Source of the DNA: Acidobacteriaceae bacterium
GTDB taxonomy: Bacteria; Acidobacteriota; Terriglobia; Bryobacterales; Bryobacteraceae
Length of the DNA: 64,000 bases
Assembly: GCA_019240475.1 (NCBI GenBank)
Contig: JAFAYI010000034.1
Location: forward strand, 94,394-158,393
Reading direction: 5' to 3'
A program made the position numbers and the translations under genes. The notes beneath the pieces were generated by a model, which worked only from the letters and a program-made list of their open reading frames with translations, did not search any database and was not told the origin of the DNA. Below, piece by piece: positions 25,729 to 33,067 of the stretch; position 1 is the stretch's first letter; the number at the start of each line of letters is the position of its first letter.

Positions 25729-27165
25729 ATGTCCGTACGAGCGCAACTAACGATCGTTTTCACAACCATGTTCGGCGCGATTGTTATCGCGCTTGCCCTG
25801 TCACTCTATTTCATTGAGAAGAATGATGCTTATCGACGGCTAGACGCAGCCTTGCAGGTTGCAACCGCGGCGACATCCATGTCAGCCGAGCATGAGCTGA
25901 CGGAGCACTCGACAACGGCCGGCGGCGAAGCGGATATCCAATCGGTGCTGAGCGAAGATCAGAGCGCCGCAATGCGAGACACGCAGATTCTGATCTGCGA
26001 AGGAGAACGATGCAGCGATTTCAAAGCCGGCATCGATCGCCATCTAGATCTCCGGAGAGTGCCTAAACGTTCGTTGAGGAACGGCGCCGTCATTGACGGG
26101 TTTCGAATTTCAACGAGCTCATTTACGGCTCCGAAATTCCACATCACCTATCAAATCTATGCCGCTAAGCCGATCGCCCCGATCTTGGCACAACTCAAAG
26201 AGGCGCGGACAGCGTTGTTCATTTTTGTTCCGCTCGGCCTCGCTGCCGCGGGATTCGGCGGGTATTTCCTCGCGAAAAGGTCATTGCGCCCTCTGAATGA
26301 GTTCGCTCAAGTGATCGAGGGTATCAGCTTCTCAGACTTGAGCGCACGAGTAACGGTAGACCAAGGTACAGGTGAAATCGCGCTGTTGGGATCGCGGTTT
26401 AACGCCTTGTTAGGCCGGCTACAGCAAGCCTTTGACCTACAGCGGCGCTTCATGGCTGATGCGTCTCATCAGCTCAGAACTCCCGTTAGCATTGCTCTCG
26501 CCGCGGCTCAAGTAATCAATCGCGATCCCAATCCAACTTCGGCAGACTACAAGGAATCCTTGCGGATTATCGAAAAGCAAATGCTCCAGGTTCGAAGGGC
26601 GGTCGAAGAGATGTTTTTTCTTTCACAAGCAGATTCCGCCTCGCTCAAGATGAATAGCAAGGAAATGTATCTCGATGACGCGGTCGCCGAAGCGGTGCGC
26701 GCCGCCAAGCCTCTCGCCACGGCGAAACGGCAGAAGGTGAGAATCACCAATTTGCCGGAAGCGAAATGCATGGGCGATAGCAATCTTCTTACTCAGGCCG
26801 TTGTGGTATTGCTCGACAATGCGGTAAAGTTCACGCCAGCCGAAGGCGACATCGAAGTATCACTGTTCAGGCGCGGCATCGAATGGGTTTGCACGGTCAC
26901 GGACACTGGTATCGGAATCGCCGAAGCTGCACAAGCGCATGTTTTCGAGCGGTTCTTTCGGGAAGGCAAGCCGTCTACTGAATCCGCCACGGGAGCAGGT
27001 TTGGGATTGGCCATCGCGAAATCGATCGTGGACAGCCATGCGGGCGCATTGCGGTTGGTAGAATCGCGTCCGGGCCGAACCATCTTTGAAATCGCCATCC
27101 CGGCTCGCGAAAGCGAGGCTGTCTCCCGCCAGCCTCAAGCGAATTCTCGAGCAGTGAGGATGTAA
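25729..27165 (+). CDS. Two-component sensor histidine kinase
   Basis: 478 residues. Helix 1 (LTIVFTTMFGAIVIALALSLYF), a ~130-residue periplasmic sensor region containing two Cys (CEGERC), helix 2 (TALFIFVPLGLAAAGFGGYFLA), HAMP, then the HisKA domain with phosphoacceptor His247 in ADASHQLRTP. The ATPase domain has N box LLDNAVKFTP, G1 DTGIGI, F box FERFFRE and G2 GAGLGLAIAKS. It should autophosphorylate and pass phosphate to the response regulator encoded on the opposite strand, with which its 3' end overlaps by 31 bp. The ATG follows directly after the stop of a short open frame (TGAATG). Signal unknown. Confidence 0.93.
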   Translation: MSVRAQLTIVFTTMFGAIVIALALSLYFIEKNDAYRRLDAALQVATAATSMSAEHELTEHSTTAGGEADIQSVLSEDQSAAMRDTQILICEGERCSDFKAGIDRHLDLRRVPKRSLRNGAVIDGFRISTSSFTAPKFHITYQIYAAKPIAPILAQLKEARTALFIFVPLGLAAAGFGGYFLAKRSLRPLNEFAQVIEGISFSDLSARVTVDQGTGEIALLGSRFNALLGRLQQAFDLQRRFMADASHQLRTPVSIALAAAQVINRDPNPTSADYKESLRIIEKQMLQVRRAVEEMFFLSQADSASLKMNSKEMYLDDAVAEAVRAAKPLATAKRQKVRITNLPEAKCMGDSNLLTQAVVVLLDNAVKFTPAEGDIEVSLFRRGIEWVCTVTDTGIGIAEAAQAHVFERFFREGKPSTESATGAGLGLAIAKSIVDSHAGALRLVESRPGRTIFEIAIPARESEAVSRQPQANSRAVRM

Positions 27166-27815
27166 CCTTCCCCGCGCCGCGCGTGGATCAGCGGCTTTTG
27201 CCCCACTATATCGATCTTTTTGCGGAGACGCTTGATGTACTCCTCGATCAGATTTGAAAACGGATCATACGGCTCGTTCCAAACGCGTTCGGATATCGTT
27301 TCGCGATCGAGCAGAGTGTCCGGGTCTCGGGCGAGGCACTCCAATAGGGCATATTCCTTGGCTGTTACACGAACAAACTGGCCTGCTCTCCGGACCGTCT
27401 TAGATCGGGTGTCAATCTCCAGCGTATCCAGCTTGAGAACAGGCTTTTGTAGCAGCGGTCTTCGGCGTAGAAGGGCGCGCACCCTTGCGAGCAACTCGTC
27501 AAGGTCGACCGGCTTCACCAGATAATCATCCGCTCCAAGATCAAGACCCTTCACGCGATCTTGATAGCTCCCGCTTGCGGTCAACATCAGAATCGGAATT
27601 TGCAGGCCACCTGTGCGCAGCTCCCGGCAGACCTCCCATCCGTCTTTTTCGGGCAGACGAATATCGAGAATGATGAGATCGTATTCGGACGAAGAAGCGT
27701 TCCGCACACCTTTGAGGCCATCCTCCGCGACGTCTACGGTGTGCAACTCTTGCCGCAAACCCTTTGCGATCATCAGGGCCGCTTCATCTTCGTCTTCGAT
27801 CAGCAACAAGCGCAT
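27135..27815 (-). CDS. OmpR/PhoB-family response regulator
   Basis: 226 residues. Receiver domain: acidic pair EDED (7-10), phosphoacceptor Asp51, Thr79 and Lys101. C-terminal winged-helix domain (~128-222) with VTAKEYALLECLARDPD and the recognition helix region LIEEYIKRLRKKID ending in a GEGYIL wing. It is the likely partner of the convergent histidine kinase. This tail-to-tail order is uncommon, since kinase and regulator are usually co-transcribed. Target genes are unknown; PAP2 and YceI genes nearby are candidates. Confidence 0.95.
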   Translation of the reverse strand: MRLLLIEDEDEAALMIAKGLRQELHTVDVAEDGLKGVRNASSSEYDLIILDIRLPEKDGWEVCRELRTGGLQIPILMLTASGSYQDRVKGLDLGADDYLVKPVDLDELLARVRALLRRRPLLQKPVLKLDTLEIDTRSKTVRRAGQFVRVTAKEYALLECLARDPDTLLDRETISERVWNEPYDPFSNLIEEYIKRLRKKIDIVGQKPLIHARRGEGYILTAREFA

Positions 27816-27830
27816 CAGGCGATCCCCTGA

Positions 27831-28010
27831 CGATCATCGTACGACGCCTCCTTGATGAAGCTGCCCTATGGAGCAAACTTCGAATTCAGCTATAACGCAA
27901 AGCTCTGGGATCCACGAACATATACGTCCGAAATCCGACCGATCGTCGGCTGGGATCTAAAGCCGCTAAGCCGCGGCAGTAGGCCTGGTTGTGAGGCTTG
28001 TCGGGGCTAA
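27831..28010 (+). pseudogene. Fragment of a probable exported/outer-membrane protein
   Basis: A frame open from 27831 (Met codon at 27855) reads ...KLPYGANFEFSYNAKLWDPR and then TYTSEIRPIVGWDLKPL before changing to unrelated residues and stopping at 28010. The EIRPIxGW segment resembles a strand of outer-membrane proteins of unknown function I recall from Acidobacteriota and Proteobacteria. There is no signal peptide and no continuation. I infer the remnant of a deleted gene between the response regulator and PAP2 genes; a chance frame is possible. Confidence 0.35.
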
Positions 28011-28011
28011 T

Positions 28012-28827
28012 CTAGTACCGAAGGACGACGAACCTACTGATTGAATATCCGAGCGCGGCTCCCGCGAATACGTCCGAAGCAAAATGCTGGGAAAGCGAAA
28101 GGCGCGAGAAGCCTACGGCCGTTGCGGCGCCGAAGGCTACATACGGAATCCACCGCTGCTGCCTGTATCTGTGCGCGATCACAGTTGCGATAGCGAACGC
28201 GGCGATCGTATGGCCTGACGGGAACCCCCCACCTCCTATCACTTTGGAGCCTGCATGATCGTAGAAGGAATCGGCGTAATTTTGGGTGGAGCTGAAGGAG
28301 TATGGTCTTTTCCGGCTCGTGATGTCTTTCAACGCGGTTGCCACAATCTCGGCGTCCGCAACCGCCTCTCCTTCAAGAAGCGCGCTGCTTTCCATATGCC
28401 CGTCCTTGTGCAGCCACCCAGCCAAGTACATCGAGGAGGGAACCAATATCTCTGCTACTGCCGTCGCCTTGCTTGTGAATACGCGATTGAAACCGCTGTA
28501 AGCGGATGTCTGGTGGAAATAGCGTCCTTCGCTGGGATCCAAAACGAGTAATCCCGCTGTACCTCCAACGACACCTAGAGCCGGCGCCCAATTGTCATTT
28601 TGGGGAAGACGAACAGGGAACAACCAGATGCTTTTTTGATCGCACAGGATGTTAGGCGCGAGCAGTTTCCACGACACAGGGCGATCGTAATCGCTGCTTG
28701 TTTGCGAGGTGGGACCCACCAGCGGTTCACTGCGCGTGGTCGAACAATCTAAATTTTGGCCGTGCGCTACAACAGAAACCAGCACGAGACCCAGCCCTCC
28801 CCACGTCAACACCCCAGTTCTGTTCAC
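28012..28827 (-). CDS. Exported PAP2-family phosphatase
   Basis: 271 residues from GTG 28827, preceded by a strong AGAGGA ribosome binding site. Signal peptide (VLTWGGLGLVLVSVVAHG). The three acid phosphatase motifs are in order: KDITSRKRP, FPSGHTIAAF and SRLSLSQHFASDVFAG, so the catalytic His residues are present. The family dephosphorylates lipid phosphates such as undecaprenyl pyrophosphate or phosphatidic acid on the periplasmic side; the substrate cannot be told. The N-terminal ~90 residues before the phosphatase fold are family-specific. Confidence 0.9.
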   Translation of the reverse strand: MNRTGVLTWGGLGLVLVSVVAHGQNLDCSTTRSEPLVGPTSQTSSDYDRPVSWKLLAPNILCDQKSIWLFPVRLPQNDNWAPALGVVGGTAGLLVLDPSEGRYFHQTSAYSGFNRVFTSKATAVAEILVPSSMYLAGWLHKDGHMESSALLEGEAVADAEIVATALKDITSRKRPYSFSSTQNYADSFYDHAGSKVIGGGGFPSGHTIAAFAIATVIAHRYRQQRWIPYVAFGAATAVGFSRLSLSQHFASDVFAGAALGYSISRFVVLRY

Positions 28828-29226
28828 TACTTTTTTCCTCTCCCCTGAGCATAGATTTCGAGAATTCCGTTATTCAATCGCACAAGAAGTTAATTTCGCG
28901 ATAAACGTGCGCGACTTGGAAGCTTATGTAGGAGCTCTCGCGCGCGGGGTTCGCCAAGGTGGAGAATCCGATTGTCTTCCTCACGTGCTCGTCGCAACGA
29001 GAATAGACTCCGTTCGTCTCACTACTGTGCAGGATGGACGGAACGAAGCTTGGCAGGCAAGTCGTGCTTTAATGCGTCTCGGTACATAGTTCGCTCGCGA
29101 ATGCGGCGCGTTGCGACGAGTATTGCTCGAACAGACGTATTTATCCTGTGTTTAGCAACCCCGGAACGCGGAGCTAACGTCGAATAAGTACCGACACAAA
29201 CGGCGCATGAACTCTTGGGGTGAAGC
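28828..29226. other. Intergenic region between divergent genes, no gene recognised
   Basis: 399 bp between the divergently transcribed PAP2 and aminotransferase genes, so it must hold promoters for both. The near side carries the PAP2 ribosome binding site (28832-28844 on the minus strand). A plus-strand frame to 29089 is open but starts inside the PAP2 gene and looks like nothing known. No repeats or terminator hairpin were seen. Confidence 0.5.
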
Positions 29227-30621
29227 ATGCCTGCGGCGCTGCAGCAAAATCAAGACATAAACCGTAACCATTTCACTAGAACGAAATCCGACGACCAATA
29301 TTCGACCGCAGTGAATCCGTATTGGGTTCGACTCTTGAAGCTGTTGCAGATGGACGTCCGCTACGAGCGCTGCGTGGGTACGGAGTTGTTTACAGCAGAC
29401 GGACGCCGAATCCTGGATTTTCTATCCGGATATTGCGTTCACAATCTCGGCCACAATCATCCGGCGATTATCGAATCTGTCAAAGACGAATTGGACCGGC
29501 GCGGCCCGGCTATGTTGCAGAGCCATGTTCCCGAATTGGCAGGCGAATTGGCGGCACGCCTTTGCGCCTTGGCCGGAGGCGACGTCAGAAAGGTGTTCTT
29601 CTGCAGTTCCGGCAGCGAGGGCGTCGAAGCAGCGATAAAATTCGCCAAGGCACACACAAAACGCGAAGGACTACTTTATGCCGAAGGCGCGTTTCACGGG
29701 TTGACGTGCGGGGCACTTTCCCTAATGGGCGACGCGTTCTGGAAACAAGGCTTCGGGGCGTTGCTACCCGGGACACAGCAGGTTCCATTCAACGACCTCG
29801 ACGCACTTGAGCGAGAGCTGAAGACGAAAAGATATGCTGCGCTGTTCCTGGAGCCGATTCAGGGCGAGGCGGGTATCCGCGTACCGCACAACAAATACTT
29901 GCAGCAAGCGCAGGCGCTCTGTAAAAGGCACGGCACGCTGCTTGTCCTGGACGAAGTGCAGACGGGCTTTTATCGCACCGGCAAATTCCTGGCAGCACAT
30001 CACTACGGCGTCGATGCAGATATGATCGTGCTGGCGAAGGCCATAAGTGGCGGTCTGGTGCCAAGTGGCGCCGTCTTGATGACCGAAGCGGTCCACCGTT
30101 CCGTTTACGGTTCCCTACGCAGATCGCTGATTCATACCTCGACATACTCTGAGAACGGATTGGCGATGCGCGTCGGTCTAGCTGTGCTTGACGCGCTGGA
30201 GCGCGAGAGGTGCGAGGCGCACAGCGCCGTTATGGGAGACTACGCGCGCCAGCATCTTGGCAAGTCGCTGGGAAATTTCGAAATGGTCGAGGAGATCCGG
30301 GGCGAGGGGCTCTTTTCAGGTATCGCATTTCGTGCGCCGAAAAAATTGAGCCTGCGGGCGCCGTTCGAGGTGTTCGTCAAGATTCATCCCGCGATGTTCG
30401 GCCAGGTGCTCGTGATGCGCTTGTTCCGCGATCACGGGATTCTCGCTCAAATCTGCGGCAACAACTTCATGGTGCTGAAGGTTGCGCCTCCTCTGACGGT
30501 CACGCGAGAGCAGATCGACACGTTTGTGGACGCAGTTGCACAAGTGGTGGAGTCGGCACACTCGCCGGGCACTTTTTGGAGCGAGGCGCTGGGCCTGGCG
30601 CGGCGCGTGACCAATATCTGA
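29227..30621 (+). CDS. Class III PLP-dependent aminotransferase
   Basis: 464 residues. The fold-type I features are clear: CSSGSEGVEAAIKFA (phosphate-binding), EPIQGEAGIRVP, LVLDEVQTGFYRTG with the pyridine-binding Asp, and AKAISGGLVPSG, in which Lys271 forms the internal aldimine. It resembles the acetylornithine/ornithine aminotransferase group, but the N-terminal ~40 residues and C-terminus (SPGTFWSEALGLARR) differ from housekeeping ArgD. It is not in an arginine operon. A truncated FAD oxidoreductase follows directly, suggesting it once belonged to a secondary or lipid-modification pathway. Amino donor and acceptor are unknown. Confidence 0.9.
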   Translation: MPAALQQNQDINRNHFTRTKSDDQYSTAVNPYWVRLLKLLQMDVRYERCVGTELFTADGRRILDFLSGYCVHNLGHNHPAIIESVKDELDRRGPAMLQSHVPELAGELAARLCALAGGDVRKVFFCSSGSEGVEAAIKFAKAHTKREGLLYAEGAFHGLTCGALSLMGDAFWKQGFGALLPGTQQVPFNDLDALERELKTKRYAALFLEPIQGEAGIRVPHNKYLQQAQALCKRHGTLLVLDEVQTGFYRTGKFLAAHHYGVDADMIVLAKAISGGLVPSGAVLMTEAVHRSVYGSLRRSLIHTSTYSENGLAMRVGLAVLDALERERCEAHSAVMGDYARQHLGKSLGNFEMVEEIRGEGLFSGIAFRAPKKLSLRAPFEVFVKIHPAMFGQVLVMRLFRDHGILAQICGNNFMVLKVAPPLTVTREQIDTFVDAVAQVVESAHSPGTFWSEALGLARRVTNI

Positions 30622-30629
30622 CCGCGGAG

Positions 30630-30743
30630 ATGCACGATACAGACGTTTTTGTTTTGGGCGGCGGCCCCGCTGGTTTAGCTGCTGCGATTGCGGCTCGACG
30701 TTCCGGATTCCGCGTGCTGGGTTGGGAGGTAGCCGCGCAGTGA
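30630..30743 (+). pseudogene. Truncated FAD-dependent oxidoreductase (N-terminal fragment only)
   Basis: ATG 30630 begins MHDTDVFVLGGGPAGLAAAI, a textbook FAD-binding beta-alpha-beta motif, then ARRSGFRVLGWEVAAQ and a TGA at 30741. Intact members of the family have 350-500 residues, so only ~30 conserved residues survive. The frame is broken at about 30710, where unrelated sequence begins. The TGA overlaps the GTG start of the YceI gene (GTGA). I infer a deletion that fused the head of a flavin monooxygenase or halogenase-like gene to the yceI-type gene. Confidence 0.75.
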
Positions 30744-31297
30744 GATTCCTGGTTATTGTTCCGCTGGCGGCCAGTTCTCTCCTTGGGCAGCAGACTCGAG
30801 TCGAACTGGACACTAGTATCACGAAAGTGAACTTCACCATCAGCGATGTCCTGCACACCGTGCATGGCACGTTCCAGCTGACAAAGGGCGATCTATGGTT
30901 CGATCCAACTTCTGGCAAAGCCGGAGGCATGCTTGTGGTGAACGGAGCAAGCGGCCACAGCGGCAGTCACGCGCGTGACAGCCGCATGAACAAGAACATT
31001 CTGCAGAGTGAGATTTATCCAGAAATCACTTTCACGCCTGACCGTATTGATGGCAAGGTGAATTTGGCCGGTCACTCCGAATTTAAGCTGCACGGCACGT
31101 TCACAATCCATGGCGCAGCGCACGAACTTACGATGAATGTCAAAGCCGATATCAATGGCAATCGTGTCACTGCGATCGCCGATTTCAGCGTGCCGTATGT
31201 CCAATGGGGCCTGAAAAACCCAAGCACACTTTTCTTGCGTGTGAGCGATACGGCGCCGATTGAAATCAATGCTGTCGGAGAGATCAAGAGTTCGTGA
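30740..31297 (+). CDS. YceI-family exported protein
   Basis: 185 residues if GTG 30740 is used, which places a signal peptide (FLVIVPLAASSLLG) at the N-terminus; the longer start at 30722 overlaps the FAD fragment. The body matches YceI, a lipocalin-like beta barrel that binds isoprenoid quinones: VELDTSITKVNFTISD, KGDLWFDPTSGKAGG, MNKNILQSEIYPEITF, and FTIHGAAHELTM. Periplasmic location is expected. Translation may be coupled to the truncated FAD fragment through the GTGA overlap. Confidence 0.9.
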   Translation: MRFLVIVPLAASSLLGQQTRVELDTSITKVNFTISDVLHTVHGTFQLTKGDLWFDPTSGKAGGMLVVNGASGHSGSHARDSRMNKNILQSEIYPEITFTPDRIDGKVNLAGHSEFKLHGTFTIHGAAHELTMNVKADINGNRVTAIADFSVPYVQWGLKNPSTLFLRVSDTAPIEINAVGEIKSS

Positions 31298-31419
31298 CGC
31301 AGCCCCACGGGGCGGCCCGCCTGAGCATTCTTGACATAGTTGATCTCTCTTGACCCTTGTACAGGTATTCGTACGGGCGAGCGCAGGCGCGATGTACTCG
31401 TTCGCTTCGCGCATTCGCA

Positions 31420-31428
31420 TGCTATATT
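31420..31428 (+). promoter_or_regulatory. Possible extended -10 element upstream of the LssY_C gene
   Basis: TGCTATATT combines a TGn extension with TATATT, 66 bp before the chosen ATG at 31494. No clear -35 box. The region 31298-31493 otherwise shows no gene. Confidence 0.3.
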
Positions 31429-31493
31429 TCAGAGGCTCAAAGCATCAAACTTCGACGCTGCTCAATATCCTAAATCGCAAACCAATTCGATTG

Positions 31494-33053
31494 ATGCACC
31501 CACTCGCACTCTCAGCTTCCGGTCAGTTTCAGCCGCGTTTGACAGCGGTTGCTCTGGTATGTGCCTGTTGTCTCTTCGGCGTGTTTCCGTGCTGGGCCGA
31601 GGAGGCTGTGATACCAGCGGGAACATCTTTGGAAGTCCGGCTGTCCACGCCCGTAGGCTCACGAGTATCTAAGCCGGGCGACCCGGTTAGCGGCACGATC
31701 ATCGCACCAGTACTTGCGGAGGATCGGCAGGTCCTGTTGGCCGACGCAAGCCTTTCCGGCTCAATCGATCACGTTCAACGACTCGGATTGGGGCTGAAAC
31801 ACGAAACCGCTCGCCTTGCATTTCGGTTTGGCTCGATAACGTTGTCAGACGGCCGGCGGTTCCCCATCTCCACAAAGATTCGCGAAATCGAAGACGCGCG
31901 GGAACGAGTCGATCCAGCCGGTAATATTCATGGCATTCTTCCCGTAGCGAACGTTTCTTCAGCCGTCTCCTTTGCGCTTTCGACCCTGCTCCTCCACACA
32001 GAACTAACCGCGCCCGCCGCGATCGTGAAGCTAGTTATAGCCCGCTCACCCGACTCGGAGATCTATCTGCCCAGCGGTACCGAGCTTCTCGTTCAACTGG
32101 AGAGTTCGCTCTCGATGGACTTGCCGCCGTCTATCGGACAAACAGCGCCGCCTCTTTCTGAAGACGACGAGCACCGCGTTGAACAGTTGCTTGCGACAGG
32201 GCCCGTGCAGCAGACGATGTCCGGACGTAACCAGGCATCGGATCTCGTGAACATTCTGCTGCTCGGCACGCCGAAACAGGTCGACGCTGCTTTTCACGAC
32301 GCAGATTGGACCGGAGAGAACAGACGCGGGGTGCTGGCTCTCTTCCGCATGTACCACGGTCTGGTGCAGCGCATGGGTTACAGCCATCTTCCGATGGCGC
32401 CGTTAACGCTGAACGGTGTTCGCGCGACGCGAACTTATCAGAAGAGCTTAAACACCATCGCGAAACGCCACCATGTCCGGCTTTGGAATCAGCTTGACTC
32501 GGACACGTGGCTTGGTGCTGCAACTGAAGACATCGGCTACACGATTCGCGATATGCACGTCACGCACGAGATCGATCTTTCCATCGACAATGAACGTGCA
32601 AAGGTTGTGAACGATTTATGGTTCAGCGGCTGTGTTCAAGCAGCTTCACTTTTTCCGCGGCTCTCCCTAAAAGTCGTTGACGATGGAGTTTCCCCACTGA
32701 TGACCGACGGCGATATAGCCGTACTTCGACTGAAAACCTGTGATGGGGCGCCACCCGCTGCGCAGCGCCCCAAACGGCTGACGCGAGCGGCTGAAGCTTT
32801 TGAGGCGGTTGGGTTGGATATGGCTCGAGCGAATCCGTTGACCGTGGGTCTTCTCGTAACCAGGTCAGTCGCCATGCATTGTCGCCGGAGCGATCGCACC
32901 GCCGCATCCGTGGCAACCGCACCATCGTGGCAACGTCCCAACGCCATTGGCGTGGCCGCTTTGTTCTCTGTTCAGCAGCCCGGCCCATCTCTCCGTGCAA
33001 ATAATCTCTCCCAATCGATTCGTCGCAATGTGACGCTACCTTCCTCGCAGTGA
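31494..33053 (+). CDS. Exported protein with LssY C-terminal-type domain
   Basis: 519 residues from ATG 31494, which starts a signal peptide (LTAVALVCACCLFGVFPCWA); an in-frame extension to 31350 would put 48 residues before it. Residues ~40-220 look like a beta-rich exported domain (IPAGTSLEVRLSTPVGSRVS, LPSGTELLVQLES). Residues ~255-470 resemble the LssY_C domain: PLTLNGVRATRTYQKSLNTI, RHHVRLWNQ and TWLGAATEDIGYTIRD. LssY_C is found near PAP2 phosphatases and membrane lipid genes, function unknown; a PAP2 gene lies 3 kb away. Confidence 0.75.
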   Translation: MHPLALSASGQFQPRLTAVALVCACCLFGVFPCWAEEAVIPAGTSLEVRLSTPVGSRVSKPGDPVSGTIIAPVLAEDRQVLLADASLSGSIDHVQRLGLGLKHETARLAFRFGSITLSDGRRFPISTKIREIEDARERVDPAGNIHGILPVANVSSAVSFALSTLLLHTELTAPAAIVKLVIARSPDSEIYLPSGTELLVQLESSLSMDLPPSIGQTAPPLSEDDEHRVEQLLATGPVQQTMSGRNQASDLVNILLLGTPKQVDAAFHDADWTGENRRGVLALFRMYHGLVQRMGYSHLPMAPLTLNGVRATRTYQKSLNTIAKRHHVRLWNQLDSDTWLGAATEDIGYTIRDMHVTHEIDLSIDNERAKVVNDLWFSGCVQAASLFPRLSLKVVDDGVSPLMTDGDIAVLRLKTCDGAPPAAQRPKRLTRAAEAFEAVGLDMARANPLTVGLLVTRSVAMHCRRSDRTAASVATAPSWQRPNAIGVAALFSVQQPGPSLRANNLSQSIRRNVTLPSSQ

Positions 33054-33067
33054 GCTTATCGTCGCAA

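Noticed and set aside
28709..29089. 126-residue plus-strand frame in the PAP2-aminotransferase gap
   Set aside because: Begins inside the PAP2 gene on the other strand, no Shine-Dalgarno and no similarity to known proteins.
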